From Lachnospiraceae bacterium UBA5902 (GTDB taxonomy: Bacteria > Bacillota > Clostridia > Lachnospirales > Lachnospiraceae): a stretch of DNA of 63,714 nt. The stretch spans positions 10,236 to 73,949 of the forward strand of contig DJEI01000067.1 in the NCBI GenBank assembly GCA_002431865.1, in the 5' to 3' direction. The notes below the pieces were generated by a model. It saw only the letters and a list, made by a program, of their open reading frames with translations. It did no database searches and had not been told where the DNA came from. The translations under genes were made by a program, and so were the position numbers. Of the stretch, positions 17,151 to 26,845 are shown one piece after another (the stretch's first letter is position 1; every line of letters begins with the position of its first letter).

Positions 17151-18467
17151 TTACTCCATCAATGCATCCAGCTGTGACTGTGCATCTGCAAGTCCTTCGT
17201 CTACCGTCTTTACTCCATTTAAGATGTTATCCATCTCAGCTCCGAGGATTGTATAGAAGTCTGTCCACTGCTCAATCAAAGGACGATATTTTCCACTTTC
17301 CAGTGCCTGGCATACGACTTCGTAATGTGGATATTTTGCAAGTACATCCTTATTCTGAAGGCTGGAGTAGCGACATGGAACGCCTCCGTTATCCACGGTA
17401 CTAAGCTGTACATCCTTGTCCATCAGATACTCCAGAAGCTCAAGTGTAAGCTCTTTATGCGTGCTGTTTGCGGTAACACCAAGTGTCCAAATACCATATA
17501 CATTAGCATTATTTGCCTCACTGTCTGCGGTCTGCTTTCCGCTTAGTGCCATATATGCACCGGTTGAATCATCCGTTGGATTATACCAGCCAGGCCAGCC
17601 GATAGCTGCGGTTCCGGAACCGTTGTCGATGGATGCGATCAGGTCATCCTTTACCTCTGCGTCACCAGTTGCAACTAACTGCATGTAATAATCCAAAGCA
17701 GTACGGAACTCCTCTGTATCAACCGTCGGCTTGTTGTTATCATCGATTACCCATCCACCGCAGGAAAGCAGGATTGGAAGAAAATCAACAACAATATTGT
17801 TTGCGCTGTCTCCACGATAGATAAAACCCTTCTTACCATTTTCCTGTGCCTTCTTGCTGACTGCGAGCAGGTCATCGAGTGACTGCATATCCTCTGCCTT
17901 ATATCCGGCATCTTCTACATTCTGCTTGTTGTAAAGCAGGACAGTTACATTTCCGTAATATGGTGCAAGATAGATATCATCATTGTAATAGCTGACTGCT
18001 GTCGTTGCCGGAATAATATCATCATCAAAGCTATAACCCATCTCTGACAGGTTTGCAAGCACACCGCCGGATGTAAACTCTGCCATCCATGAGCCGTCTA
18101 CCATACAAAGGTCATATGCACCATCGCTATTTAAAGAATCCAACGCAATTTTGGAATGAAGATCATCCTCTTCCAGTTCAAGCACCTCACACTTTACGTT
18201 ATGGCTCTGCTCAAAATCCGGCAGGCACTGCTTGATGACGTCACTGTATGTACCGGAACGAAGTACCAGTGTCAAAGTCTCTCCATTTCCATCTGTAACT
18301 GTCTGTGCATCTGCGGCTGTTGCCTCGGTTGTATCCGCTGCCGCCTCTGTCGTCGTTGCAGCTTCTGTTGTTGTCGTCTCCTCGGATGTCTGGCTACTGC
18401 CACAACCTGCCAGCACAGATCCCATCATTGCAAAGGACAATGCCAATGCTAAAAATCGCTTTTTCAT
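17151..18467 (-). CDS. Extracellular sugar-binding lipoprotein (family 1)
   Basis: About 439 residues. The start is placed at MKKRFLALALSF, with GGAGGAAAG upstream; the frame is open further (to 18527) but those codons overlap the preceding gene end. A lipoprotein signal peptide ends in the lipobox VLAGC, then a Thr/Glu/Ala-rich linker, then a type I solute-binding domain. It captures the substrate outside the cell for the two permeases. The sugar cannot be named from sequence. Confidence 0.92.
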   Translation of the reverse strand: MKKRFLALALSFAMMGSVLAGCGSSQTSEETTTTEAATTTEAAADTTEATAADAQTVTDGNGETLTLVLRSGTYSDVIKQCLPDFEQSHNVKCEVLELEEDDLHSKIALDSLNSDGAYDLCMVDGSWMAEFTSGGVLANLSEMGYSFDDDIIPATTAVSYYNDDIYLAPYYGNVTVLLYNKQNVEDAGYKAEDMQSLDDLLAVSKKAQENGKKGFIYRGDSANNIVVDFLPILLSCGGWVIDDNNKPTVDTEEFRTALDYYMQLVATGDAEVKDDLIASIDNGSGTAAIGWPGWYNPTDDSTGAYMALSGKQTADSEANNANVYGIWTLGVTANSTHKELTLELLEYLMDKDVQLSTVDNGGVPCRYSSLQNKDVLAKYPHYEVVCQALESGKYRPLIEQWTDFYTILGAEMDNILNGVKTVDEGLADAQSQLDALME

Positions 18468-18510
18468 TTCGTTTCTTTCCTCCGTTTCTTCGTATAAGAA
18501 ATATATATTG

Positions 18511-19359
18511 TTACTCTTTGACAGCACCGCTTGATAAACCGGTTATCAGGTAGTTCTGTGCAAAGATGACAAACAGGGTTACAGGTATCACCGAGATGAC
18601 TCCACCAGCTGCCACCAGTCCGAAATTTGTGAGAGAATCATCGGAATTCAATGTGGCAAGTGTTAATGGAACAGTATAATTCTGCGGTGACTGAACAAAT
18701 ATGACGCTGTATGTATATTCGTTCCATGCATACATAAATGACAACATGGAAACTGCTGCGATGCCCGGAAGTACAAGCGGCAAAACAATCTTCGTAAACA
18801 TCTGCCATTCGTTTGTGCCATCCATCATGGCACTCTCCTCTATTTCCTCCGGTAGATCTTCAAAAAAACTGACCATGAACCAGATGATAAGCGGAATATT
18901 GATCAGGATACATGCAAGTACAGCAGGGATCCTTGTATTTAAAATTCCAAACCGGTTGAACATAATATACAAAGGAATCGTAAATGCAACCGGTGGCAGA
19001 ATCCGCACAATCAATACCCACAGGGTAAGCGGCTTTTTCATTTTTAGCCGATACCGGTTTCTTGAGATGATATAAGAAGCACACAAGCCTACGGCAAGTG
19101 ATATCACCATGGATATCAGTGTTGTAAAAAGGCTGTTTTTTATTGCCCTTAAAAAACTGCCATCCTGAAACAATGCCTTAAACTGCTCGCTTGTCAGTGT
19201 CTGCGGAATCAGCGAGATTTTTCCCGTCATCTCCGACATGGGCCGTATCGCCATGGCAATCAGCCAGTAAAGCGGAAACACTGCAATCAGCACCAGACAT
19301 ATGCAAATGATAATCTTGACCGTTCTTATTGAATATCGTTTTATTTTTTCTGCCTTCAT
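18511..19359 (-). CDS. Carbohydrate ABC transporter permease (MalG/UgpE type)
   Basis: 282 residues, six helices, EAA loop in DLPEEIEESAMMDGTNEWQMFTKIVLPLVLPG. The start is MKAEKIKRYS, with GGAGG about 9 nt upstream; an earlier in-frame ATG (19395) lacks a ribosome site. First gene of the sugar import operon, reading away from the divergent oxidoreductase. Confidence 0.92.
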   Translation of the reverse strand: MKAEKIKRYSIRTVKIIICICLVLIAVFPLYWLIAMAIRPMSEMTGKISLIPQTLTSEQFKALFQDGSFLRAIKNSLFTTLISMVISLAVGLCASYIISRNRYRLKMKKPLTLWVLIVRILPPVAFTIPLYIMFNRFGILNTRIPAVLACILINIPLIIWFMVSFFEDLPEEIEESAMMDGTNEWQMFTKIVLPLVLPGIAAVSMLSFMYAWNEYTYSVIFVQSPQNYTVPLTLATLNSDDSLTNFGLVAAGGVISVIPVTLFVIFAQNYLITGLSSGAVKE

Positions 19360-19446
19360 ATCGACTTTTTCCTCCATCAGATCTTCCCAACGCATACATC
19401 ATAATGGACATGTGTAAAATAAAAAATCATTATTCTGTTAATTTTA

Positions 19447-19464
19447 GGTAAATAAACATTTACC
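19447..19464. promoter_or_regulatory. Operator-like palindrome between divergent sugar genes
   Basis: Perfect inverted repeat GGTAAAT-AAAC-ATTTACC in the 214-bp region between the sugar operon and the oxidoreductase. On the minus strand it would overlap the -10 of a possible promoter (TTGGAT, 17 nt, TTTATT). No regulator gene is adjacent. Confidence 0.5.
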
Positions 19465-19498
19465 CGACTGAAGATCCAATTTATATTCGAAAAAGCTA

Positions 19499-19527
19499 TT
19501 CAAAAAATCATTATATTTTGGTATAAT
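19499..19527 (+). promoter_or_regulatory. Promoter of the Gfo/Idh/MocA gene
   Basis: -35 TTCAAA (19499-19504), 17-nt spacer, perfect -10 TATAAT (19522-19527), about 45 nt before the start codon, which has a GGAAGGAG site. Confidence 0.65.
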
Positions 19528-19573
19528 CAAAAATAGTTATGGAGTCATACCGCTGACACGGAAGGAGTTTTAT

Positions 19574-20554
19574 ATGATTAATTTTAAAGTCGGAATTATG
19601 GGTGCCGGGAAAATCGCCGGCGTGATTGCAGATACACTCAGAGATTTGGATGCGTTCGAAGCATACGCAATCGCTTCCCGCGACATCAGCAAAGCAGAAG
19701 CATTCGCCAAAGAACACGGCGTCACCAAATTTTATGGCTCTTATGAGGAACTGGTGGCTGATCCGGATGTCGAGCTCATCTACATTGCGACCCCGCATTC
19801 CCATCATGCAGAGCACGCAAAGCTTTGTCTGAATGCCGGAAAACCAGTGCTTGTTGAGAAAGCATTTTCTTATAACGCAGCTACAGCCGAAGAGGTTCTG
19901 AACCTTGCAAAAGAGAAGAACCTGTTCTGTGGCGAGGCAATGTGGATCCGTTTCATGCCGATGTACCGCCTGATGGCAGAATACATCCAGAAGGGTGCGA
20001 TCGGCCGCGTGAACAACATTACCTGTTCCCTCGGTTATTCCCTTTTAAGAAAAGAACGCCTGACAAAGCCGGAGCTTGCCGGTGGCGCGCTGCTTGACCT
20101 CGGTGTATACCCATTGAACCTTGTTTCCATGCTTTATGGTTCAGAAGCCCCAATGATTGCTTCTACCTGTGCAAAGCTGGATACCGGCGTTGATGCACAG
20201 GAAGTGCTGCAGATCACTTACAAGGGCGGCAGATGTGCAAATGCATTCGTGACGTTGATGTACCAGCCGGATAACAACGCCAAAATCTATGGTGACCGTG
20301 GCTATATCGAGATTGACAACATCAACTGCCCGGAAACATTCCGTATTTACAATGCAGATCACAAGCTCGTGCTTGAGACAAAGAAGCCGGACAAACAGAC
20401 AACCGGTTATGAATTTGAGTTTATCGCAGCCAGAGACGCGATCATCGTTGGCCAGATCGAATGCCCGGAGATGCCTCATTCCGAAACACTTCGTATCATG
20501 CAGATCTGCGATTCTTTAAGAAAGACCTGGCAGATCAAATACCCAATGGAATAA
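19574..20554 (+). CDS. Gfo/Idh/MocA-family oxidoreductase
   Basis: 326 residues. N-terminal Rossmann fold begins VGIMGAGKIAGVIADTL (GxGxxA NAD(P)-binding), with the family's EKAF (catalytic-lysine region, about residue 95) and a C-terminal beta-sheet domain. These enzymes oxidise or reduce sugars, inositols or derivatives. It is divergent from the sugar importer, so it may process the imported substrate (inference). Confidence 0.9.
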   Translation: MINFKVGIMGAGKIAGVIADTLRDLDAFEAYAIASRDISKAEAFAKEHGVTKFYGSYEELVADPDVELIYIATPHSHHAEHAKLCLNAGKPVLVEKAFSYNAATAEEVLNLAKEKNLFCGEAMWIRFMPMYRLMAEYIQKGAIGRVNNITCSLGYSLLRKERLTKPELAGGALLDLGVYPLNLVSMLYGSEAPMIASTCAKLDTGVDAQEVLQITYKGGRCANAFVTLMYQPDNNAKIYGDRGYIEIDNINCPETFRIYNADHKLVLETKKPDKQTTGYEFEFIAARDAIIVGQIECPEMPHSETLRIMQICDSLRKTWQIKYPME

Positions 20555-20580
20555 TGATCCACTCAGGACTTTACACAAAC

Positions 20581-20620
20581 ACCGGACAAGGAGATGTTTT
20601 CCCATGTCCGGTATTTTTAT
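20581..20620 (+). terminator. Terminator of the oxidoreductase gene
   Basis: ACCGGACA / TGTCCGGT stem with a 16-nt loop followed by ATTTTTATTT. It lies between two convergent genes. Confidence 0.85.
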
Positions 20621-20625
20621 TTCTG

Positions 20626-21444
20626 TCATTCATTCTGACAAAATCTGCGCTTCTGCTTGCGCATCCACATTTCCTGCACAGTCGGAAACTGTTCATGCAG
20701 GGACCGCACGTAGGTGGAACCGATTGCAATCTGTTCGGAGTTCCGCATCGTGATGATCCGATTCGTATAGTCGATTGCCTGCACATAATTCGCATTGATG
20801 ATCCCGCTTCGCGAGCACTGCAGAAAATACCATACATCCGCAACCTCCAGAAGCTGCTGCAGAGTAATGTAGCGCACAGGATATCTCCCTCCGCTGTGCA
20901 GGCACACCTCCATCGTGCGGTTGATTGCCTGTATGTGACTAACCTGTGCACATTGGATGGGATAGAGTACATTCTGATTTTGGATGTACAGCATTCGCGC
21001 TTCCAGCTTGTCCCGCCGCGCGGACGAGTGTATACCTGCCCTTGGATACCCGCCCTCCTGCAATGCCTGTCCAAGTGTCGCACACAACCGCTCTTCGATC
21101 GCAAGTGTGTCAATAACTTCAAAGCAGCGAAGCTCCTGATCACAATAACTGCTTGGATCTTCCACATCGGAGATCAATATCATCGGCGTCTTTCGATAAC
21201 GCTTTAATCTGCGCACCGACTCCATAAACCGGTATGCGTCCGCCATGTTCTGATGAAACCGTTCCTCCGTCGGTCCACACACAATAACATCAACCTGATG
21301 CTCGACGATTATCTTGTAGGCAGTTATATAATTTCTGACAATCTTTACGGAATATTCCAGTGATAGCTGGTCTGCGATCATACGACTTCTGTCCCATATC
21401 TGTTCATTCCCCATGACAAACAGGACAATTTTTCTCTCCCTCAA
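20626..21444 (-). CDS. Orphan LytTR regulator with degenerate receiver domain
   Basis: 272 residues. The C-terminal 100 residues form a LytTR DNA-binding domain (YIQNQNVLYPIQ through IAIGSTYVRSLHEQF). The N-terminal 130 residues look receiver-like in size and hydrophobic pattern, but the phosphoacceptor position reads VDVIVCGPTEE, with no Asp. No kinase gene is adjacent. It is probably controlled by level or a ligand rather than by phosphorylation (inference). It is a separate unit downstream of the aroD terminator. Confidence 0.75.
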   Translation of the reverse strand: MRERKIVLFVMGNEQIWDRSRMIADQLSLEYSVKIVRNYITAYKIIVEHQVDVIVCGPTEERFHQNMADAYRFMESVRRLKRYRKTPMILISDVEDPSSYCDQELRCFEVIDTLAIEERLCATLGQALQEGGYPRAGIHSSARRDKLEARMLYIQNQNVLYPIQCAQVSHIQAINRTMEVCLHSGGRYPVRYITLQQLLEVADVWYFLQCSRSGIINANYVQAIDYTNRIITMRNSEQIAIGSTYVRSLHEQFPTVQEMWMRKQKRRFCQNE

Positions 21445-21465
21445 TCTAGTTTCCCCTCATAAAAT

Positions 21466-21502
21466 AAAAGCAGAAAAACCTCCTTCTGTCTTTCTGCTTT
21501 TT
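21466..21502 (-). terminator. aroD terminator
   Basis: Minus strand: AAAAGCAGAAA / TTTCTGCTTTT with a 14-nt loop followed by ATTTT. Confidence 0.8.
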
Positions 21503-21508
21503 CCTCTT

Positions 21509-22291
21509 CTAGTTACAATATTTTTCTATCAGTGTAAGCGCTTCGTCCATCTTCTCAACCGGAATCTGTCCCGGTGCAGACGCCTCTGCAAAGCTTGCAA
21601 ATGTAATCGTGCTTCCAAATACCTGTCCGCTGATCCGGCTGATTGCCCCCATCTTCCCCATAGACATTGTGACAATCGGCACTTCTGCATATGCCTCCTG
21701 CATCATTGCAGTTGCTGCAAGCAGATTGACCACATGCATTTTATTCTTCGGCATTACCGCGATCTTTGCAACATCTGCCCCCAGATCCTGCATACTGCGC
21801 AGCCGGTTCACAATCGTCGATGCATCCGGCGTAGTCTGGAAATCATGATTCGACATGATAATCTTTACCCCTTTTTCCTTTGCAAGCCCAATCAGGTTCT
21901 TCGCCTGCTCCGCTCCTGAAAACAGTTCGACATCCACCATATCTGCAACTGCCTGTCCGATCACATGTTGGTTGATCTCATAGATCGTCGGCGCGGTAAA
22001 AGCAAGCTTCTCGCCACCCTCCGCCTCACTCCGGATCGTAAACAGCAGCACCTTCTCAGGCAGAAGCTCTGCTACCTTCGCAAGCAAGCTATCCAATTGT
22101 TCATAGTCCGGCAAAATATCCAGATAATCGCCACGAAGCTCCACCATATCAATGGCAGAGCTTCTCTTTGACTGTCTTATCTGATCCGCCTGCGCTATGA
22201 TCTCCTCCGCCGTCCGTCCGACCAGCGGCACACAGATCTTCGGCCGGTCAAAGCCGATGATACAATGTTTGATCTTACAATAACGAATCAT
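21509..22291 (-). CDS. aroD: 3-dehydroquinate dehydratase, type I
   Basis: 260 residues. Third step of the shikimate pathway; forms a Schiff base on a lysine. Seen: ELRGDYLD (substrate-binding Glu/Arg), the catalytic histidine in MSNHDFQTTP, the Schiff-base lysine in AKIAVMPKN and a late SMGKMGAISRISG. Full length. Single gene here; no other aro genes are in view. Confidence 0.95.
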   Translation of the reverse strand: MIRYCKIKHCIIGFDRPKICVPLVGRTAEEIIAQADQIRQSKRSSAIDMVELRGDYLDILPDYEQLDSLLAKVAELLPEKVLLFTIRSEAEGGEKLAFTAPTIYEINQHVIGQAVADMVDVELFSGAEQAKNLIGLAKEKGVKIIMSNHDFQTTPDASTIVNRLRSMQDLGADVAKIAVMPKNKMHVVNLLAATAMMQEAYAEVPIVTMSMGKMGAISRISGQVFGSTITFASFAEASAPGQIPVEKMDEALTLIEKYCN

Positions 22292-22308
22292 ATAATTTTC
22301 CTCTATTT

Positions 22309-24762
22309 TTACTGTATCTTCTCATAGTACTTGGATTCCAGTGCCTGCAGCAGCTGCTCCACAGTATAGTCATCATTATCCAGATAAATATCTGCCTGCA
22401 TATTCAGGAACACACCCGGTTCTACTTCGATCACGGCTGTGACATTCATACATTTCATCTGAAATGCATCGTAAGTCTGTACGTTATAAAGCACATCCTT
22501 GTCTTCTACCTTCGCTGTCTGATTTAACTGTGTATCCAGAATTTCGTAGCTGCTGATATTGGACATATCATAATAGACAGAATCCAATGCGTCGGATGCA
22601 GATTCTGCTGTATTTAACCCATACTGCATTGTAGATACCTGTTCTGTCTCAAACATAACGTTATACCCATTCGCATACCCGAAACTAAATCCGTCGATAC
22701 ATCCCTTGATCTTGTATTTTGCACTTCCATCAGAGGTCATAACCGATGCGTCATCAAGGGTGATTTCATCTGTATTATCGTCGCTGAAATCTGCATCGCT
22801 ATAAGTAGCTGTGTCTTCGTCAATATCCTCTTCCACCTGATCAAGCAGATCGGAATTTGTTCCAAACAGACTGTTCAATGCGTCCATCAGATTTACAAAT
22901 GCTGTGTTATCAGATAATCGCTCTACCCATGCATCCATCAGCTGCTGGCTTTCTTCACCCAATGTCTGCAGATCGTCTTCTGTCATGGTTGCAAGATCAT
23001 ATACCTTTTTGCCTGCATCCATCTGCTGTACAGAAATCTTCGATGTATCGATCGTTGTATCAATACTTCCATTGCAGAGTGTCTGGTTGGCTGACTTCAG
23101 TTCGAACGAATCGATTGCCACGGTATAGCCGACACCCTTGTTGATGTCTTTGTAAGCGCCCTTGTAATTAAATACATAAGTATCTGCGCCTACGATATTG
23201 GCATTGATGGTATTTTCAAATGTATTGTCTGTCTTGTTAAATGTCTTCTCCCAGTCAACAGACAGGTACGAAGAAGCGGAAATCTTTACCGTTGTCGTAA
23301 CTGTATCACCGGACTCTACAACATCCTTTGTGAAATCCAATCCAATTTCTTTGTCACCGGCAAATGCCTTTACATTTCCATATGTATTTCCGCTGATATC
23401 ATGTGCCTCGAACTTCACACCAACGGAAGTGCCTGACACATCAAAGCTTAAGTTTCCTGACAGATCATCCTTACCGGCATCCAGCCAGAAATCATAATCA
23501 ATCTTCACCATATTCAAGATGTTGATCTTATCGCTGCATGTGATCTTAACGGCTCTCTTGCCCTTCACATATACTTTCACGCACAGATCATGCTTAATGA
23601 CACTTGGCACAGCCGCTTTCAACTGATCCATGTAATACTCATAATCATCTGCACTCATCCCAAGCTGATCAAGTGTATCCTGCGAGCCTGTTACCATTTC
23701 TGTCAAACCGTCGATTGCGGATACACATGCATCCTGCAGATCTTCCTTGGCCCATGTCACATAATATTCCTTGGCTGTTACATTCTCGCCATTGACCGTG
23801 ATCTTGGCACTTCCCTGCTTCTTGAATTCCGCAGCATCCCAGATTGTCTCCAGTGCACTTACATATCCACTTGTGAGACCGGATTCATCAGAACCAGTTG
23901 CAAATGCGTTTAAACTGTATCCGGCAAGTGCCGATGCGTCCAGCCCAAGTGACTGTCCGGCTGGTGAATTTGCAAGTGCGCCCATCGGATCATCCGCCGG
24001 ATATACAAGATAACCGGCAAGCAGCTCTGGTATACCGACTGTCATCGTATCTTCATCGCCAAAAACCTCATACGACAGGAGATCATCGCCACCGATTGTA
24101 ATCGAGCCATCCGCAGAAAGCTTCTTATTTTTCTGATCCACTGCGTTATTCTGACTCCAGCCGATTGCGTAAGCATTTTCACCTTCACCTGAGTTAAATG
24201 TCAGGTTGAGACTGCTGTCTCCACCCTTCTCATTGTAAGCCTTCATCACCTCATCGAATCCGACTACATCATTTCTCTCTCCGCCGGTGCTGTAGGAAGA
24301 AAATGTCTCTTCCATCGCGTCTAATACGACTTCCTTATCTGACTTAAAAATCTTTGGAAGGAAAATGACGCCACATACAACCAGTGCAACAATCGCAACG
24401 CCAGCACCGATCAATGCGCCCAGCTTGCCCTTTGTCATTGGCTTCTTCGGTTTCTTACCGCCTGTCTGTGGCGGCATCGGCTGCTGTCCATAATATCCCG
24501 TCATGTCCGGCTGTCCCGGCTGCTGTCCGTAATATCCAGTCATATCCGGCTGTCCCGGCTGCTGTCCATAGTATCCCGTCATGTCCGGCTGTCCCGGCTG
24601 CTGTCCGTAATATCCGGTCATATCCGGCTGTTGCGGATTTGCGTATCCCGTCATGTCTGACTGTGGCGGATTCGTATATCCGGTCGTATCCGGCTGCTGT
24701 GGATTCACATTTCCAGTCGTATCCGGGAAACCTCCCGGCTGCTGTGTGTTATTTTCGTCCAT
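22309..24762 (-). CDS. Large membrane-anchored protein with Gly/Gln/Tyr repeats
   Basis: 817 residues. The first 100 residues are low complexity, with a 13-residue unit built on QPDMTGYYGQQPG repeated about four times. A basic Lys-rich patch is followed by one membrane helix (GALIGAGVAIVALVVCGVIFLP) and then about 680 residues predicted outside the cell, rich in beta-type sequence. The N-terminal repeats would face the cytoplasm. It resembles uncharacterised Lachnospiraceae proteins (DUF6583-like from memory, not verified). No enzyme motif is seen. It lies 27 nt downstream of buk but probably has an unrelated role. Confidence 0.75.
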   Translation of the reverse strand: MDENNTQQPGGFPDTTGNVNPQQPDTTGYTNPPQSDMTGYANPQQPDMTGYYGQQPGQPDMTGYYGQQPGQPDMTGYYGQQPGQPDMTGYYGQQPMPPQTGGKKPKKPMTKGKLGALIGAGVAIVALVVCGVIFLPKIFKSDKEVVLDAMEETFSSYSTGGERNDVVGFDEVMKAYNEKGGDSSLNLTFNSGEGENAYAIGWSQNNAVDQKNKKLSADGSITIGGDDLLSYEVFGDEDTMTVGIPELLAGYLVYPADDPMGALANSPAGQSLGLDASALAGYSLNAFATGSDESGLTSGYVSALETIWDAAEFKKQGSAKITVNGENVTAKEYYVTWAKEDLQDACVSAIDGLTEMVTGSQDTLDQLGMSADDYEYYMDQLKAAVPSVIKHDLCVKVYVKGKRAVKITCSDKINILNMVKIDYDFWLDAGKDDLSGNLSFDVSGTSVGVKFEAHDISGNTYGNVKAFAGDKEIGLDFTKDVVESGDTVTTTVKISASSYLSVDWEKTFNKTDNTFENTINANIVGADTYVFNYKGAYKDINKGVGYTVAIDSFELKSANQTLCNGSIDTTIDTSKISVQQMDAGKKVYDLATMTEDDLQTLGEESQQLMDAWVERLSDNTAFVNLMDALNSLFGTNSDLLDQVEEDIDEDTATYSDADFSDDNTDEITLDDASVMTSDGSAKYKIKGCIDGFSFGYANGYNVMFETEQVSTMQYGLNTAESASDALDSVYYDMSNISSYEILDTQLNQTAKVEDKDVLYNVQTYDAFQMKCMNVTAVIEVEPGVFLNMQADIYLDNDDYTVEQLLQALESKYYEKIQ
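24474..24621 (-). repeat. 39-bp tandem coding repeat
   Basis: About four near-identical 39-bp units encode MTGYYGQQPGQPD in the membrane protein above; synonymous differences between units show some age. Copy number is likely to vary between strains. Confidence 0.8.
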
Positions 24763-24789
24763 TCTATCCCTCCAAATATATGTCTACTC

Positions 24790-25857
24790 TTAGTAAACCT
24801 TTGCTTCTTCCTCGCCATTTAATACACGAAGTGCGCCCTGTGCCAGAGCAAGAAGCTCGTCCTCGCCGCCATATACTGTAACTGGTGCGATAAACTGTAC
24901 TCTCTTTGTGATCTCCTCGGTTGCATACTTGCCATATGCGATACCGCCTGTCAGGATGATCTGATCAACCTTACCATAAAGAACCGCTGCCTGTGCTCCG
25001 ATATCCTTTGATACCTGATATAAGAATGCATCGAATACAAGCTGTGCATGCTTGTCACCATTCTTTGCCATAGCCTCGATATCTCTTGCATCGTTGGAAC
25101 CGCAGTATGCGTTAAATCCTGCCTTACCAACGAGCTGCTTGATCATTTCCTTCTCTGTGTATTTTCCTGAGTAGCACAGACGAACCAGCTCGCCGTTTGG
25201 AACACCACCGGCACGTTCTGGTGAGAATGCACCATCGCCATCCAATGCGTTGAATACATCTACAACCTTACCGCCTGTATGAGCACCAACGGAAACACCG
25301 CCACCCATATGAACAACGATAAGATTCAAGTCCTCATACTTCTTACCAACTTCCTTTGCATAACGCTTTGCAACTGCCTTCTGGTTCAGTGCATGGAAGA
25401 TACTTGTTCTAGGAAGCTCCGGGTGTCCGGAAAGTCTTGCAACATCCTGCAACTCATCAACAACAACTGGATCTACAATATAAGCAGGGATTCCAAGCTC
25501 GTCTGCGAAATCCTTTGCCAGAATACCTCCGAGGTTTGATGCATGCTCGCCCCGCTTTGCCTCTACCAGATCCTTCACCAGTTCATCTGTAACCGTGTAT
25601 GTACCACCTGGGATTGGCTTCAGCAGGCCACCACGACCTACAACAACATCCAGTGTCTTGATATCGAAATTGTTCTCAGCTAAAACCTTTGCGATAACGT
25701 CCTTACGGAAGTCCTTCTGTGCAACAATGGAATCGAACTGTGCGATCTCCTCTGTGGAGTGACGCAGTGTCTCCTCGAACAACAATGTCTCATCTTCGAA
25801 TACACCAATCTTTGTCGATGTAGAACCTGGATTGATGATCAATGACTTATAACTCAT
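24790..25857 (-). CDS. buk: Butyrate kinase
   Basis: 355 residues, acetokinase-family fold: N-terminal [13 protein letters not shown], central [17 protein letters not shown] and C-terminal [11 protein letters not shown]. Converts butyryl phosphate and ADP to butyrate and ATP, the last step of butyrate formation in kinase-type producers. It follows the phosphate acyltransferase gene by 33 nt. Confidence 0.95.
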   Translation of the reverse strand: MSYKSLIINPGSTSTKIGVFEDETLLFEETLRHSTEEIAQFDSIVAQKDFRKDVIAKVLAENNFDIKTLDVVVGRGGLLKPIPGGTYTVTDELVKDLVEAKRGEHASNLGGILAKDFADELGIPAYIVDPVVVDELQDVARLSGHPELPRTSIFHALNQKAVAKRYAKEVGKKYEDLNLIVVHMGGGVSVGAHTGGKVVDVFNALDGDGAFSPERAGGVPNGELVRLCYSGKYTEKEMIKQLVGKAGFNAYCGSNDARDIEAMAKNGDKHAQLVFDAFLYQVSKDIGAQAAVLYGKVDQIILTGGIAYGKYATEEITKRVQFIAPVTVYGGEDELLALAQGALRVLNGEEEAKVY

Positions 25858-25890
25858 TTTATTATCCTCCTGCTTATTTATGCTTATAAT

Positions 25891-26808
25891 TTATTTGTTC
25901 TTCTTTAAGTTTTCAGCAACGATAGCTGCAAGGGCAATGGAATTTACCTTTGTCTCAAATGTATCGGAACGGGATGTCAGGATAACTGGTGCCTGTGTAC
26001 CTGTTAAGATACAGCCGTTCTTAACCTTTGCTGTGTGAACCAATGTCTTGTATGTGATGTTTCCTGCATGAATGTCTGGGAACAGTAAGATATCAGCGTC
26101 ACCAACGATCTTACGGTTTGTTGCTCCCTTATGCTTTGCAGCTTCCGGATCAATTGCAAGATCCATAGAAAGAGGTCCATCGACGATACATCCTGTGATC
26201 TTACCCTCTTCATTCATCTTTGTAAGTTCAGCAGCCTCAACTGTAACAGGCATCTTCGGATTTACAACCTCGACGGCTGCAAGCGGAGCTACCTTTGGAC
26301 ACTCGATACCACATGCATGCGCAACCTCAACCGTATTGTTGATGATATCAACCTTCTCCTCCAATGTTGGGTATGGAATAAATGCAACGTCAGTCAGGAA
26401 GAACATCTTCTTGAAGCCTTCGATCTCAAACAGACATACATGTGACAGAGCCTTACCGGTTCTAAGGCCAACTTCCTTGTTGAGTACGCTCTTCAGGAAT
26501 CCCTTTGTATCAATGAGTCCCTTCATGTACATATCTGCCTCGCCATCATGTACGAGCTTGACTGCTGTCAGAGCTGCTTCTGTCGGATCCTTCACATCGA
26601 TAATCTCAAAGCCCTCTAAGCTCATGTCCATACTTGCAGCGATCTCCTTGATCTTATCTGCATCACCAACCAGAATCGCATCTGCAATATCCTTATCCTT
26701 TGCTGCCTTTACCGCTTCAAGGACTGCATCATCCTGTGCAACAGCTACGGCAAGCTTCTTCTTGCTGCATGATTTGATCTGCTCAAGTAATCCTTCAAAA
26801 TTCTTCAT
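25891..26808 (-). CDS. ptb: Phosphate butyryltransferase
   Basis: 305 residues of the phosphate acetyl/butaryltransferase family, moving the butyryl group from CoA to phosphate. Start MKNFEGLLEQ, with a GGAAAGGAAG tract upstream; an open frame extends to 26922 but overlaps the preceding small gene. The C-terminal DILLFPDIHAGNITYKTLVH is typical. With buk it makes a two-gene ATP-yielding operon. Confidence 0.95.
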   Translation of the reverse strand: MKNFEGLLEQIKSCSKKKLAVAVAQDDAVLEAVKAAKDKDIADAILVGDADKIKEIAASMDMSLEGFEIIDVKDPTEAALTAVKLVHDGEADMYMKGLIDTKGFLKSVLNKEVGLRTGKALSHVCLFEIEGFKKMFFLTDVAFIPYPTLEEKVDIINNTVEVAHACGIECPKVAPLAAVEVVNPKMPVTVEAAELTKMNEEGKITGCIVDGPLSMDLAIDPEAAKHKGATNRKIVGDADILLFPDIHAGNITYKTLVHTAKVKNGCILTGTQAPVILTSRSDTFETKVNSIALAAIVAENLKKNK

Positions 26809-26845
26809 TGTTCTGTTCTCTTCCTTTCCTCTTTCTATCCTCTTG

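Noticed and set aside
17151..18527. Extended start of the sugar-binding lipoprotein
   Set aside because: The upstream codons lack a ribosome site and would bury the signal peptide; the MKKRF start has GGAGGAAAG and an immediate signal sequence.
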